A stretch of DNA of 64,000 nucleotides from an uncultured Pseudomonadota bacterium (GTDB lineage: Bacteria > Pseudomonadota > Alphaproteobacteria > RF32 > CAG-239): the NCBI GenBank assembly GCA_947054505.1, contig CAMRWU010000001.1:218464-282463 (forward strand). The letters are read 5' to 3'. Shown here piece after piece: positions 1 to 7,925 of the stretch. The number at the start of each line of letters is the position of its first letter. Within the stretch, counting starts at the first letter, position 1. The notes below the pieces were generated by a model, which saw nothing but the letters and a program-made list of their open reading frames with translations, did not search any database and was not told where the DNA came from. The translations under genes and the position numbers were made by a program.

Positions 1-1
1 A

Positions 2-637
2 CATCATTTCCGTATTTTACGTGCTGTCAAAAACCGTTACGGTGCCACAGATGAAATCGGCGTATTTGAAATGCAGGATCAAGGCTTGGTAGAAGTTGAA
101 AATCCGTCAGCTTTATTTTTGGCAGAGCGTCAGGGGAATATTTCCGGTTCATGTGTTTTTGCCGGTATTGAAGGTTCTCGTCCGGTGCTGGTAGAAATTC
201 AAGCACTTGTCAGTGCGACGGGTTATGCCAGTCCCAAAAGAGCTGTTGTCGGCTGGGACAGTAACCGTTTGTCGATGATTTTGGCTGTCTTGGAAGCTCG
301 TTGCGGCATTAATTTAAGTTCGCAGGATGTTTACCTGAATATCGCCGGTGGTTTGCGTATTTCCGAACCGGCCGCCGATTTAGCGGTGGCAATGGCGGTT
401 ATTTCTTCCATGACCAACAAACCTCTGCCGGCGGATATGGTTATTTTCGGCGAGATAGGTCTGTCCGGTGAGATTCGAGCCGTCAGTCAGCCCAGTTTGC
501 GTTTAAAAGAGGCTTGTAAACTAGGATTTACAAGTGCGATTACTCCACCCACTCACAGCAGTGAAAAGAAAACAAACGTTGACATGAACCGTTTTGAAAT
601 TGGCAATGTTCACCGCCTGATAAATTGGTTTAACTAA
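2..637 (+). CDS. radA: DNA repair protein RadA/Sms, C-terminal part (gene starts before window)
   Basis: This is the C-terminal ~211 residues of RadA, a RecA-like ATPase that helps process recombination intermediates by driving branch migration. The reading frame is open to the left edge. Codons just before the first ATG (71) read FRILRAVKNRYGATDEIG, the conserved RadA-specific segment, so the ATG at 71 is internal and the true start lies outside. The usual motif is KNRFG; here it is KNRYG, a conservative change. The rest (about residues 60-210 of the visible part) is the Lon-protease-like domain, including the LNIAGGLRISEPAADLAVA stretch. Ends 11 bases before cvpA, so the two are probably co-transcribed. 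Confidence 0.95.
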   Translation, partial: HHFRILRAVKNRYGATDEIGVFEMQDQGLVEVENPSALFLAERQGNISGSCVFAGIEGSRPVLVEIQALVSATGYASPKRAVVGWDSNRLSMILAVLEARCGINLSSQDVYLNIAGGLRISEPAADLAVAMAVISSMTNKPLPADMVIFGEIGLSGEIRAVSQPSLRLKEACKLGFTSAITPPTHSSEKKTNVDMNRFEIGNVHRLINWFN

Positions 638-648
638 GGAACTAAAGA

Positions 649-1371
649 ATGCAACAGCTTAATAATCTAGACGTCATTATCTTAATTGTTGTCGGAATAT
701 CCGCTTTAATAGCTCTCAGTCGCGGCTTGGTCAAAGAAGTGCTGTCGATTATCGGTTGGGTTTTGGGAACCATGGCTATAATCTATCTTTTGCCGATTTT
801 AACGCCTTTTGCCAAATTGTATATTGAAAGCGGTTGGTTGGCCGGTGTTGCCACGGCATTGTTTATTTTGATTTTGTTCCTGATTGTCTGGATTATGACC
901 ACGGGTCGTTTGGTTGGAAAAATCCGCAGTAGCAAACTGAGTAACATTGACCGCCTGTTGGGTCTGTTCTTTGGCATAGCCCGCGCTTTTTTGCTGGTTG
1001 TGTTGTTTTATATCTTGGTCAGCTGGATGATACCGGTCGAAAAACAATCAGATGTTTTGCGTGAGTCTAAATATTTTCAGATTGCCGGCAGTTTTGCCAA
1101 ACCGATTGAAAACCTGATTCCGGAACACACATTGAAGATTATTCATGAAAAAACCAAAATAGTCGGTGAAGAAAATGAGAAGAAATTAAAAGAACAGGAA
1201 AAACGAGAAAAAGAAAAGCGTGAGACCGACGAGCTTTTTGAAAAGCTGGCGCAACCGCAAATCAAAAAGAAAGCCGCCGCCAAAGCCGAGGAAAGCATCA
1301 AAGAAAACTTTGAAGGCTATAAGGAGAGCGAACGTGACAATCTTGATCGCCTGATAGAAAATGCGCTGTAA
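649..1371 (+). CDS. cvpA: CvpA family inner-membrane protein
   Basis: A 240-residue protein of the CvpA (colicin V production) family. About four hydrophobic helices fill the first ~130 residues, including the family start LDVIILIVVGISALIALSRG and a conserved Arg-Gly pair. A long charged, Lys/Glu-rich C-terminal tail (about residues 165-240) looks coiled-coil and lies in the cytoplasm or periplasm. Its job in most bacteria is poorly known; family members are linked to envelope homeostasis. The radA-cvpA order is common in alphaproteobacteria. A GGAACT-like ribosome site precedes the ATG, and a strong terminator follows the stop. Confidence 0.88.
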   Translation: MQQLNNLDVIILIVVGISALIALSRGLVKEVLSIIGWVLGTMAIIYLLPILTPFAKLYIESGWLAGVATALFILILFLIVWIMTTGRLVGKIRSSKLSNIDRLLGLFFGIARAFLLVVLFYILVSWMIPVEKQSDVLRESKYFQIAGSFAKPIENLIPEHTLKIIHEKTKIVGEENEKKLKEQEKREKEKRETDELFEKLAQPQIKKKAAAKAEESIKENFEGYKESERDNLDRLIENAL

Positions 1372-1380
1372 AATTTCGAA

Positions 1381-1412
1381 AGAGGACACTGAAAACAACG
1401 TCCTCTTTTTTT
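1381..1412 (+). terminator. Rho-independent terminator after radA-cvpA
   Basis: A 7-bp stem (agaggac / gtcctct) with a 12-base loop is followed by a run of about seven T. It lies ten bases after the cvpA stop. Confidence 0.85.
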
Positions 1413-1652
1413 GACCGCAGAGGGCACACTGAAGATGGATATTTTTCTCCGGCAAAATATACGGTAGAGGCGACAAAAGAAGGATATAATCCTGTCACAA
1501 CCGAAATTGATTGGCACGTTAGTAAGTGGTATTCTATCGGGAACCTCGGGTTTGGAGGATTGATAGGTTGGTTGATTGTCGATCCTATAACAGGAGATAT
1601 GTATTATTTGGATGAAGATGTAAATCTGAATATGACACCAATAACAAAATAA
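1413..1652 (+). pseudogene. Remnant of a surface or lipoprotein gene (C-terminal 79 codons only)
   Basis: An open frame of 79 codons ends in TAA at 1650-1652 but has no start codon. Its first ATG is about 22 codons from the end, and upstream it runs into the cvpA terminator. The translation is clearly protein-like: KYTVEATKEGYNPVTTEID, then IGNLGFGGLIGWLIVDPITG, then MYYLDEDVNLNM. This resembles the C-terminal end of PEGA-like, carrier-type surface lipoproteins, in which a short beta domain is followed by a Gly-rich segment and a VDP.TG.MY motif. The 5' part has been deleted, probably by a rearrangement beside the cvpA terminator. I cannot name the parent family precisely. Confidence 0.55.
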
Positions 1653-1662
1653 AAGAGTCAAA

Positions 1663-1692
1663 AATAAAGGCGGTATTTTACCGCCTTTATTC
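1663..1692. terminator. Bidirectional terminator between remnant and recR
   Basis: An inverted repeat aataaaggcggta / taccgcctttatt with a 2-3 base loop has A-rich and T-rich flanks on its two sides, so it can work in both directions. It sits 11 bases past the recR stop on the minus strand. Confidence 0.8.
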
Positions 1693-1701
1693 AGATACTT
1701 T

Positions 1702-2298
1702 TTACAACTGTTTTCTGGAATTAAGCGCCAGTTGAATCGTGCCTTCATCCATATAATCCAATTCCGCCCCCATAGGGATACCTTGCGCCAAGGTTGTGAC
1801 TTTCACATCCTCAAATTGTTTGAGGCGAGATACCAGATAATGCGCAGTAATTTGTCCGTCAACTGTTGCGGGCAAAGCCAAAATAACCTCTTTTATTCCC
1901 TCTTCGGGAATACGTTTCATCAGCTGCTCAATATTCAAATCCTCAGGAACGACACCGTCTAAGGCCGATAGAATACCGCCCAAAACGTGATATTTTCCCT
2001 TAAAAAAGGAAACTCGTTCCATCGCCCACAAATCCGCCACATCCTGCACCACGCACAACAACTGCGATTCTCTTGTTTGGGATGCGCAAATAGAGCAGGG
2101 AGATGTTGTGTCAAAATTACCGCATATGTCACAGGTTTTAATATTGTCAGAAACCGTCGTCATTGCCTCAATCAAGGGCAAAAACAAGCTTTCTTTTTTC
2201 TTAATCAGCTGGAGGACAATTCTTCTGGCCGAACGAGTTCCCAAAGACGGCAACTTGCTCACCAGTTTTATCAGCTTTTCAATGTCATTTCCGGTCAT
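1702..2298 (-). CDS. recR: Recombination mediator RecR
   Basis: A 198-residue RecR, the usual length. RecR works with RecF and RecO to load RecA on single-stranded gaps. Seen in order: an N-terminal helix-hairpin-helix (LVSKLPSLGTRSARRIVLQL, about residues 12-31); a four-cysteine zinc finger (CDICG and CSIC, about residues 56-71); and a Toprim domain starting at LLCVVQDVADL. It ends with the typical LPMG-like segment, here GIPMGAELDYMDEGTI. The order dnaX-ybaB-recR is a conserved bacterial operon, and recF lies in this same window. Confidence 0.96.
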   Translation of the reverse strand: MTGNDIEKLIKLVSKLPSLGTRSARRIVLQLIKKKESLFLPLIEAMTTVSDNIKTCDICGNFDTTSPCSICASQTRESQLLCVVQDVADLWAMERVSFFKGKYHVLGGILSALDGVVPEDLNIEQLMKRIPEEGIKEVILALPATVDGQITAHYLVSRLKQFEDVKVTTLAQGIPMGAELDYMDEGTIQLALNSRKQL

Positions 2299-2307
2299 TT
2301 GCCACGC

Positions 2308-2628
2308 CTAGAAAGGGAGCTTCAATCCGCCGAGGTTCAAACCTCCGGTCACATCAGACATACTGGATTGCATTTTGGCATCAACCTTACCTTTGGCGTC
2401 GTTATAGGCCGCCATAATCAAATCTTCCAAAATATCAGCTTCATCGGCAACAACCAATGACGGATCAATTTTAATGGATTTCATTTCAAATTTACCGTTC
2501 AAAACCAGCTTAACCATACCGCCGCCGCTGGTTCCCTCAACTTCTTCCTGCTCCAACTTAGCTTGCATTTCCTGCATTTTTTTCTGCATTTCTTGAGCTT
2601 GTTTCATAATTCCTTGCATATTAAACAT
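2308..2628 (-). CDS. ybaB: Nucleoid-associated protein, YbaB/EbfC family
   Basis: A 106-residue member of the YbaB/EbfC family of small dimeric DNA-binding proteins. The N-terminal half is a coiled-coil-like Met/Gln/Glu helix (MKQAQEMQKKMQEMQAKLEQ). It is followed by the conserved core GTSGGGMVKLVLNGKFEMKSIKIDP and the acidic EDLIMAAYNDA helix. It sits between dnaX and recR, two bases after dnaX, so the three genes are almost certainly one transcript. Confidence 0.94.
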   Translation of the reverse strand: MFNMQGIMKQAQEMQKKMQEMQAKLEQEEVEGTSGGGMVKLVLNGKFEMKSIKIDPSLVVADEADILEDLIMAAYNDAKGKVDAKMQSSMSDVTGGLNLGGLKLPF

Positions 2629-2630
2629 AT

Positions 2631-4331
2631 TTATAAATCCTCATCAAAATAAGTTTCAGGTTCATCATAGCTGTCCAAATCTTCTTGGTTTTCTTCGTTG
2701 ATTTTGCGAATAAGCGTTTCTATTTTAGAACCTTTAAATTCCGCCAAAATCGCTTTCACCAAGGGCAAATCGGAAACATTCTTTTTGTTTGCGGCATCAG
2801 CGGCTTGTTCTTTATCGGCGATTGTTTCACCCAAAGGACCGCGCAAAATCTCTATTTGCCACTTTTGACCGGTTGCTTCTGTTAAAACATGTTGCAGATT
2901 TAACAAAAAATCGTTAGAGATTTTTTCCGACGTTGTCATTTTTATCTGCCCCGCGGAAAACTCACTGATGGAAACATCGTTTTTCAAAGCGTAAACCATC
3001 AGCATTTTTTTGTTTTGCTCCAGATAGGCAATCAAATCTTCGGGCTTATTCATCACCACGCCTCGCATATCGTCAGAAACTTGCGATATGGCTTGCGGCA
3101 TTGGTGCTGTTGCGGCAACCGTTGTTTTAAGAATTGTTTGCGGCGCTAAGCTGGATTTTTTTTTTACGTCGTTTAAGAGTTCAAACGGCGTTGGCAGGCT
3201 GGCTGAATAAGCAACTCTGATTAAAATCATCTCTAAGGCGTCAATCTGCACCGGCGCGATAGCCAGTTCACCTATACCTTTAATCATCATCTGCCAAATT
3301 TTTGATAAAATAGCGATAGAAGCATTAGGAGCCAGCCTTTTGCAAAATTCTTTTTCGCTTTCGGACAAATCGTCTGTTTCGATAGATACCGGTACAATTT
3401 TTGCTTTTGCCAACAAATGAGTGATATTAATCAAATCCTGCAACAACGTTGTTGGATTCGCTCCGTTTTTGTACTGGTCATTAAGGTTGGCAACCACCTG
3501 ATCAACATTGCCGGCCAACAGATTTTCGAACAAAACGAAAGTCTGGTTGCGGTCAGCCAAACCAATCATATTTTTAACAATATCGGTTTTAACTTCACCC
3601 GAACCCAAAGAAATCGCTTGATCAAGCAAGGACAAACCGTCTCGGCACGAACCATCTGCCGCTTTGGCAATAATGTGCAATGCTTCGTCTTCAGCCTTCA
3701 GTCCTTCTTTTTGAATAATGTTTTTAAAGTGATTGGTTAATGTCTCAACCGTCAAACGTTGCAAATCAAAACGTTGGCAACGAGAAAGAACAGTGATAGG
3801 CACTTTTCTGATTTCGGTTGTTGCAAAAATAAAAATAACGTGTGACGGTGGTTCTTCCAATGTCTTGAGCAAGGCATTGAAAGCATTTTTTGACAACATG
3901 TGAACTTCATCGATGATATAAATTTTATATCTAGCATTGGTCGGTTTGTAACGTACTCCGTCCAAAATTTCACGGATATCGTCAACACCGGTACGAGAAG
4001 CCGCATCAAGTTCCAAAATATCTATATGACGTGAAGAGGCAATCGCTTTACAATTTTCGCACACGCCACAAGGATTGATTGTCGGACCGCCGTTACCGTC
4101 TTCGCCGATACAGTTCAAAGCTTTGGCAATCAAACGGGCGGTTGTGGTCTTTCCCACACCGCGGATTCCGGTTAAAATATAGGCATGATGCAAACGGTTG
4201 TTTTTGATGGCATTAGTCAGTGTTTGTACCAAAGCATCCTGTCCCAGCAATTCGCCGAAACTTTGCGGACGATACTTGCGCGCCAGCACGACATATTGTT
4301 TGTTTTGATTATCTAAAGTTTCTTCCGCCAT
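2631..4331 (-). CDS. dnaX: DNA polymerase III subunits gamma/tau
   Basis: The clamp-loader ATPase of the replicative polymerase, 566 residues. Walker A GIRGVGKTTTAR lies at about residues 54-65. A zinc-binding cluster (C..CGVCENC) follows at about 80-95, then the DEVHMLS Walker B motif and the sensor 1 segment FIFATTEIRKVP. Domain III ends near residue 380. A run of ten A in the mRNA sense encodes Val-Lys-Lys-Lys at residues 389-392. Slipping by one base in either direction leads to a nearby stop, which would give a short gamma-like product. The C-terminal tau region (about 395-566) is divergent and ends in a very acidic tail. ffs lies just upstream. Confidence 0.96.
   Translation of the reverse strand: MAEETLDNQNKQYVVLARKYRPQSFGELLGQDALVQTLTNAIKNNRLHHAYILTGIRGVGKTTTARLIAKALNCIGEDGNGGPTINPCGVCENCKAIASSRHIDILELDAASRTGVDDIREILDGVRYKPTNARYKIYIIDEVHMLSKNAFNALLKTLEEPPSHVIFIFATTEIRKVPITVLSRCQRFDLQRLTVETLTNHFKNIIQKEGLKAEDEALHIIAKAADGSCRDGLSLLDQAISLGSGEVKTDIVKNMIGLADRNQTFVLFENLLAGNVDQVVANLNDQYKNGANPTTLLQDLINITHLLAKAKIVPVSIETDDLSESEKEFCKRLAPNASIAILSKIWQMMIKGIGELAIAPVQIDALEMILIRVAYSASLPTPFELLNDVKKKSSLAPQTILKTTVAATAPMPQAISQVSDDMRGVVMNKPEDLIAYLEQNKKMLMVYALKNDVSISEFSAGQIKMTTSEKISNDFLLNLQHVLTEATGQKWQIEILRGPLGETIADKEQAADAANKKNVSDLPLVKAILAEFKGSKIETLIRKINEENQEDLDSYDEPETYFDEDL
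3156..3165 (-). promoter_or_regulatory. Candidate slippage site in dnaX (run of ten A)
   Basis: Ten consecutive T on the plus strand give ten A in the dnaX mRNA, at codons 389-392. Loss of one A reads Lys-Lys-Asn-Pro-Ala then TAG; gain of one A reads ten more codons and then TAA. The site lies at the junction of the clamp-loader domains and the tau tail. Thermus thermophilus dnaX uses a similar A-run for transcriptional slippage. Confidence 0.55.
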
Positions 4332-4351
4332 CAGTCCAACCTAAAAAGAAA

Positions 4352-4446
4352 TTGGTGGAGAACAACGACCCTGACCGCATTTGTTACGGCTGCTTTCTTC
4401 CGAACCTGACCGGATTGGCAAATCGTCAGCCCACTGTCCTCCAGTG
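4352..4446 (-). ncRNA. ffs: Signal recognition particle 4.5S RNA
   Basis: Read on the minus strand, positions 4412-4388 give ggtcaggttcggaagaaag followed by cagcc. This matches the nearly invariant SRP RNA domain IV core (E. coli ggtcaggtccggaaggaagcagcc). Flanking sequences pair into a long rod (ctggagga at the 5' end with tctccacca at the 3' end). Position directly upstream of dnaX is a classic bacterial location. The exact ends are estimated from the pairing and the promoter distance. Confidence 0.88.
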
Positions 4447-4450
4447 CTTA

Positions 4451-4478
4451 TACATAGCAGAAATCTACCTTTTTTCAA
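4451..4478 (-). promoter_or_regulatory. Sigma-70-type promoter of ffs
   Basis: On the minus strand TTGAAA (4478-4473) and TATGTA (4456-4451) are separated by 16 bases. The start of the SRP RNA is expected 6-8 bases further on, which agrees with the folded RNA. Confidence 0.6.
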
Positions 4479-4492
4479 GTATATTTTCCCGC

Positions 4493-5977
4493 TTAAGGGA
4501 TAATAATGTTCATCCGGCGCAGTTCTTCATAAATCGCCCGCTGTTCTTCTTCCTGTGTCAGCGAAGCCGCCGTTTGATTTTCAAGAGGCAAAACCTCACC
4601 ATAAATCATAATTTGCGCGGTAGACGGATCTTTTCCATAAATAACCGGAGCCTGATAAGAATTGTCAATTTTTACAGAAGATAAAATTTGTCCGCTACCG
4701 TCATCGGAGAATCTTCTTGAAGCGGCATCAACGACAACATCACTCTCACGACGAATTTCAACAATATCTAGGCTATGCTGGTTTGTTCCGTTTTCAAACA
4801 AGCGAAAACTGCCGTTAATGCCGGCATATCCGTCAGGATTGGTAATTGCTTTATTGATGTTGTCCGGATTCTGTTTGGACAACTCGTTGGCCAACGCGAC
4901 GGCATCATAGGCAAAGGAATACAGACTGCTGGGTTTTTCGCCAAAAAGCTGATTATATTTATTTGAAAAATAGTTGCTGTAACTGCGAGACAACGCCGGA
5001 TACCAACTGCGAACAATCATCGGTTCTTTGTTATAACGACCGTTTTCCCACATTGATGTTCCAAGGAACTGAACCTGCGGATAAGCAGCGTCATAATACG
5101 CAAACATCGAGATAGCCGATGTTAGTTTAGCTCCTGTTTCCGGAATCAAAACCGCATCAAAACCGATATCACCAAGACCTTCTTTGGTTTTAAGGCGTTG
5201 CAAAGCTTTTGATGCGCTGGCATTACCGGCATCTGCCTGTTTTTGCAAAGAAGCTTTGAGGGCATTCAAGCGTTGTTTTCGCACACTATGATTGGTCATT
5301 TCCTTGATGATAGCGGAAAAATCAGATGTTTCCGGCGGATAGAACGCAATTGCCGTTACGTTAACACCGTTTTTTTGAGCCGATTTAACGGCGGCTTTGG
5401 CAACGGCGCTTCCGGTCAGATTGTCCGGAATCAGCAAAGCAAAACGTTTTTTACCTTTTTGTGCCGCATAGGTCATAATGCGATTGACTTGTTCTTCAAC
5501 CAACAAGCCGAGTGTATAAACAGTAGGTTGTAAAACTTCCTGAGCGGTTGAGAATGCGATAACCGGCACCCCTTGATAAATTGTTTCATTGGCAATTGCT
5601 TGCACTTCCGTGCTCATCAACGGACCGATAATCAGGTCAGAACGTTGGCGAATGGCATTTTCCACCGCAATTCTGGCACCACTGGCGGTGCTTTTTGTAT
5701 CATAGTACTGCAAAACCAAATTGGGATTGTGAACATCTTCCAAAGCAAGCATGGTTGCGTTTCTCAAGCCTTCGCCTTGTTTGGCGGCTTGGCCGGATAA
5801 CGGGAGCAAAACTCCGACACGAAAACCCCGACCGTCTTGCGAAATGTTAATCTCACTGATGTCGGTATTAATCGATTCTGAACCGCCGCGTGAAGAAACT
5901 TCCGGTCCTTTGGTGGAAAAACATCCGCACAACCCTAAGCAGGCAACCAAAATACTAAATTTTTTTAACACTTGCAT
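4493..5977 (-). CDS. Penicillin-binding protein activator, LpoA-like lipoprotein
   Basis: A 494-residue lipoprotein related to the C-terminal domain of E. coli LpoA (YraM). It has a periplasmic type-I binding-protein fold, seen in RVGVLLPLSGQAAKQGEGLR near the start and in IIGPLMSTEVQAIA. The frame is open to 6079, but I choose the Met at 5977. It begins a clean lipoprotein signal (MQVLKKFSILVACLGLCGC, lipidated Cys19), and the longer start would overlap rsmI. LpoA-type proteins stimulate class A PBPs from the outer membrane; a class A PBP is present at 31.4 kb. The neighbours rsmI and yraN reproduce the E. coli yraL-yraM-yraN group. The alphaproteobacterial branch may have a different partner. 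Confidence 0.82.
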   Translation of the reverse strand: MQVLKKFSILVACLGLCGCFSTKGPEVSSRGGSESINTDISEINISQDGRGFRVGVLLPLSGQAAKQGEGLRNATMLALEDVHNPNLVLQYYDTKSTASGARIAVENAIRQRSDLIIGPLMSTEVQAIANETIYQGVPVIAFSTAQEVLQPTVYTLGLLVEEQVNRIMTYAAQKGKKRFALLIPDNLTGSAVAKAAVKSAQKNGVNVTAIAFYPPETSDFSAIIKEMTNHSVRKQRLNALKASLQKQADAGNASASKALQRLKTKEGLGDIGFDAVLIPETGAKLTSAISMFAYYDAAYPQVQFLGTSMWENGRYNKEPMIVRSWYPALSRSYSNYFSNKYNQLFGEKPSSLYSFAYDAVALANELSKQNPDNINKAITNPDGYAGINGSFRLFENGTNQHSLDIVEIRRESDVVVDAASRRFSDDGSGQILSSVKIDNSYQAPVIYGKDPSTAQIMIYGEVLPLENQTAASLTQEEEQRAIYEELRRMNIIIP

Positions 5978-6048
5978 TTTATCCCAAAATATAAAACAAT
6001 CTGATTCAAGTTTTAGTTTAAATTTTATGTCTTGTAAAGAGAGGTCTT

Positions 6049-6888
6049 TTGAAAAGCGGAATATATATTGTTGCCACACCGATTGGCAATCTGAACGACA
6101 TTTCTCTTCGTGCTAAAGAGGTTTTGAACGCGGCCGATGTCATTGCCTGTGAAGATACCCGTGTGACTAAAAAACTTTTTTCTCTCCTTGGTCTAAACCT
6201 CAAAAAAACATTTATTGCTTTTCATGATCATAATGAGGATGAAAAGGCTCAGGTTCTTATTAACTATGTTAATCAGGGACAAGTTGTGGCACAAGTCAGT
6301 GACGCCGGTAGTCCGCTGATTTCCGACCCCGGCTTCCATCTGATAAAACAATGCCGCCGACAAGGTGTTGATGTCTATGCGATTCCGGGCGCTTGTGCCC
6401 TGATTTGCGCTCTGCAATTATCCGGTTTGCCGACCAACAGTTTTATGTTTGCCGGTTTTATTCCCAATAAAGATAAGGCCAGAAACGATTTATTCAATGA
6501 ATTAAAAGATATAGAAACAACGTTGGTCTTTTACGAAACCGCCAACCGGCTGACCAAAACACTGCGAGTTATGTCCGATATTTTTGGAAACAGGGAAGTT
6601 GCCGTTGCTCGAGAAATTACCAAACTTTATGAAGAATGTCGCAATGGAACAGCTCAGGAACTTATGGCACATTTTGAGGCAAATGAACCCAGAGGGGAGA
6701 TTGTTTTAATGGTTGCCCCGCCGGATGAAAGCTCAAAAACACCGATTGATGTTGAGGGCTTGCTTCGGCTGGAATTGCAAAAACAAAGCCTAAAAGGAGC
6801 TGTCAAAGCGCTGGTTGATGAATACGGTCTTAATAAAAATGATGTTTACGATTTGGCGTTAAAGATAAAAAATGAACAATTATCATAG
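6049..6888 (+). CDS. rsmI: 16S rRNA (cytidine-1402 2'-O)-methyltransferase RsmI
   Basis: A 279-residue SAM-dependent methyltransferase of the tetrapyrrole-methylase fold that modifies C1402 of 16S rRNA in the decoding centre. Seen: the N-terminal GIYIVATPIGNLNDIS, the EDTRVTKKL motif, the Gly-rich VSDAGSPLISDPG loop and the late PRGEIVLMV. The start codon is TTG at 6049, with an AGAGAGG ribosome site about six bases upstream; the family start motif begins two codons later, so this start is well supported. It is divergent from the LpoA-like gene and overlaps yraN by 17 bases. Confidence 0.95.
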   Translation: MKSGIYIVATPIGNLNDISLRAKEVLNAADVIACEDTRVTKKLFSLLGLNLKKTFIAFHDHNEDEKAQVLINYVNQGQVVAQVSDAGSPLISDPGFHLIKQCRRQGVDVYAIPGACALICALQLSGLPTNSFMFAGFIPNKDKARNDLFNELKDIETTLVFYETANRLTKTLRVMSDIFGNREVAVAREITKLYEECRNGTAQELMAHFEANEPRGEIVLMVAPPDESSKTPIDVEGLLRLELQKQSLKGAVKALVDEYGLNKNDVYDLALKIKNEQLS

Positions 6889-7222
6889 CGGACATTTTGC
6901 TGAGGTTTTGGCTTTGATTTTTCTCTTTTTCAAAGGGTATATTCCCTTGCGGAGAAATTATGTTACCGGCCGTGGCACGCATGCCGGCGAAGTTGATTTA
7001 ATTGTCCGCAAAGGTAAAACCATTGTTTTTGTTGAGGTCAAAAAACGTCGTTCTCAGGAACAAGCCGCCTATGCAATCCAAGCAAAACAACAAGAACGTA
7101 TTCGCCGCGCGGCAGAAGGATTTATAGCCCGCGCGCCGCAATATCAAAATTTTGATATCCGTTTTGATATGGTTTTGGTTTCACGGTCGTTTAAATTCCG
7201 TCATATCACAAACGCTTTTTAA
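6872..7222 (+). CDS. yraN: UPF0102 family protein YraN (putative nuclease fold)
   Basis: A 116-residue UPF0102/YraN protein with an endonuclease-like fold. Seen: the N-terminal helix GHFAEVLALIFLFFKGYIPL, then GEVDLIVRKGKTIVFVEVKKR, which is the conserved E-VD-(20)-EVK core of restriction-nuclease-like folds. The role in cells is not established. It starts inside rsmI (17-base overlap), so it is translationally coupled to it. The rsmI-yraN pair is widely conserved. Confidence 0.9.
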   Translation: MNNYHSGHFAEVLALIFLFFKGYIPLRRNYVTGRGTHAGEVDLIVRKGKTIVFVEVKKRRSQEQAAYAIQAKQQERIRRAAEGFIARAPQYQNFDIRFDMVLVSRSFKFRHITNAF

Positions 7223-7339
7223 CTCAGCAACCTTAGTATCCTATCAATACACTTCAAGGCTTTGGCAATCGGACCACGGATTGTTCTTGTCGCATGTTAC
7301 CGGCATCACTTTTTCTTTTTTTTGCCATACATTCTTATT

Positions 7340-7376
7340 GGTCTAACTATACATCGCGCGCAGGGGACAAAAAGAA
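7340..7376 (+). repeat. Copy 1 of a dispersed ~34-bp intergenic repeat
   Basis: The block ggtc-(t)-aactatacat, then a GC-rich centre, then gggacaaaaa recurs at 12844-12876 with about 27 of 34 positions the same. Both copies are intergenic. This one lies between the convergent ends of yraN and the Smr gene. The remaining ~120 bases of this gap (7223-7339) show nothing I can name. Confidence 0.4.
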
Positions 7377-7382
7377 AAAAAT

Positions 7383-7925
7383 TTAGTGGCGTTTGCGTCT
7401 CAAAAGGACATATAATGCTCCTTCGCCGCCATCAGCCGGTTGCGCATAACTAAAACTCAAAATAAGCGGACGTAACTCTGGTGTGTTAAGCCATTGAGGG
7501 ACGCTGTTGCGCAAGATTCCTCGAAATTCAAACCAGTCTTCCTCTTCCTTGTGCAAGCCTTTACCGGTGATGATAAGAACGCAACGGCATTTTTGCAAAT
7601 AAGCGTGTTTGATAAACGATACAACCTTTTCATAAGCGTCTTTTTCTTTATAGCCGTGCAAATCCAGTGTTTGCTCAATGGCAAACTCACCACGCTTAAA
7701 TTTTTCGGCGGTTCTTCTATCAATGTTATCTGTTGTGCCGATAGCGAGCGGGGACAGCGTATCTCCGGTATACGCCGCTTGATAATCAACAGTTTCAACC
7801 GGAGGATTAATGATAAGCGGTTTCGACGGCGGTTCTTCTTTAGATTTGATTTTTCGCACGCCTTTCAAAGCTTCTTTCCACGCCTCATCTTGCAAAGGTG
7901 CTTCTTTAGGCTTGAGTTGTTTCAT
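7383..7925 (-). CDS. Smr/MutS2-domain protein
   Basis: A 180-residue protein. A charged, proline-containing N-terminal half (about residues 1-85) is followed by an Smr domain with its hallmarks LDLHGYKEKDAYEKVVSFI, the ITGKG loop and the C-terminal ADGGEGALYVLLRRK. Smr domains are nicking or RNA-cleaving nucleases in some proteins (MutS2, SmrB); this stand-alone type is common in alphaproteobacteria downstream of mltA. It overlaps the upstream membrane-protein gene by 20 bases and is the last gene of the coupled Tim44-mltA operon. Confidence 0.9.
   Translation of the reverse strand: MKQLKPKEAPLQDEAWKEALKGVRKIKSKEEPPSKPLIINPPVETVDYQAAYTGDTLSPLAIGTTDNIDRRTAEKFKRGEFAIEQTLDLHGYKEKDAYEKVVSFIKHAYLQKCRCVLIITGKGLHKEEEDWFEFRGILRNSVPQWLNTPELRPLILSFSYAQPADGGEGALYVLLRRKRH

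Noticed and set aside
5978..6079. Longer start of the LpoA-like protein
   Set aside because: It would overlap the rsmI start on the other strand and place the lipoprotein signal internally.
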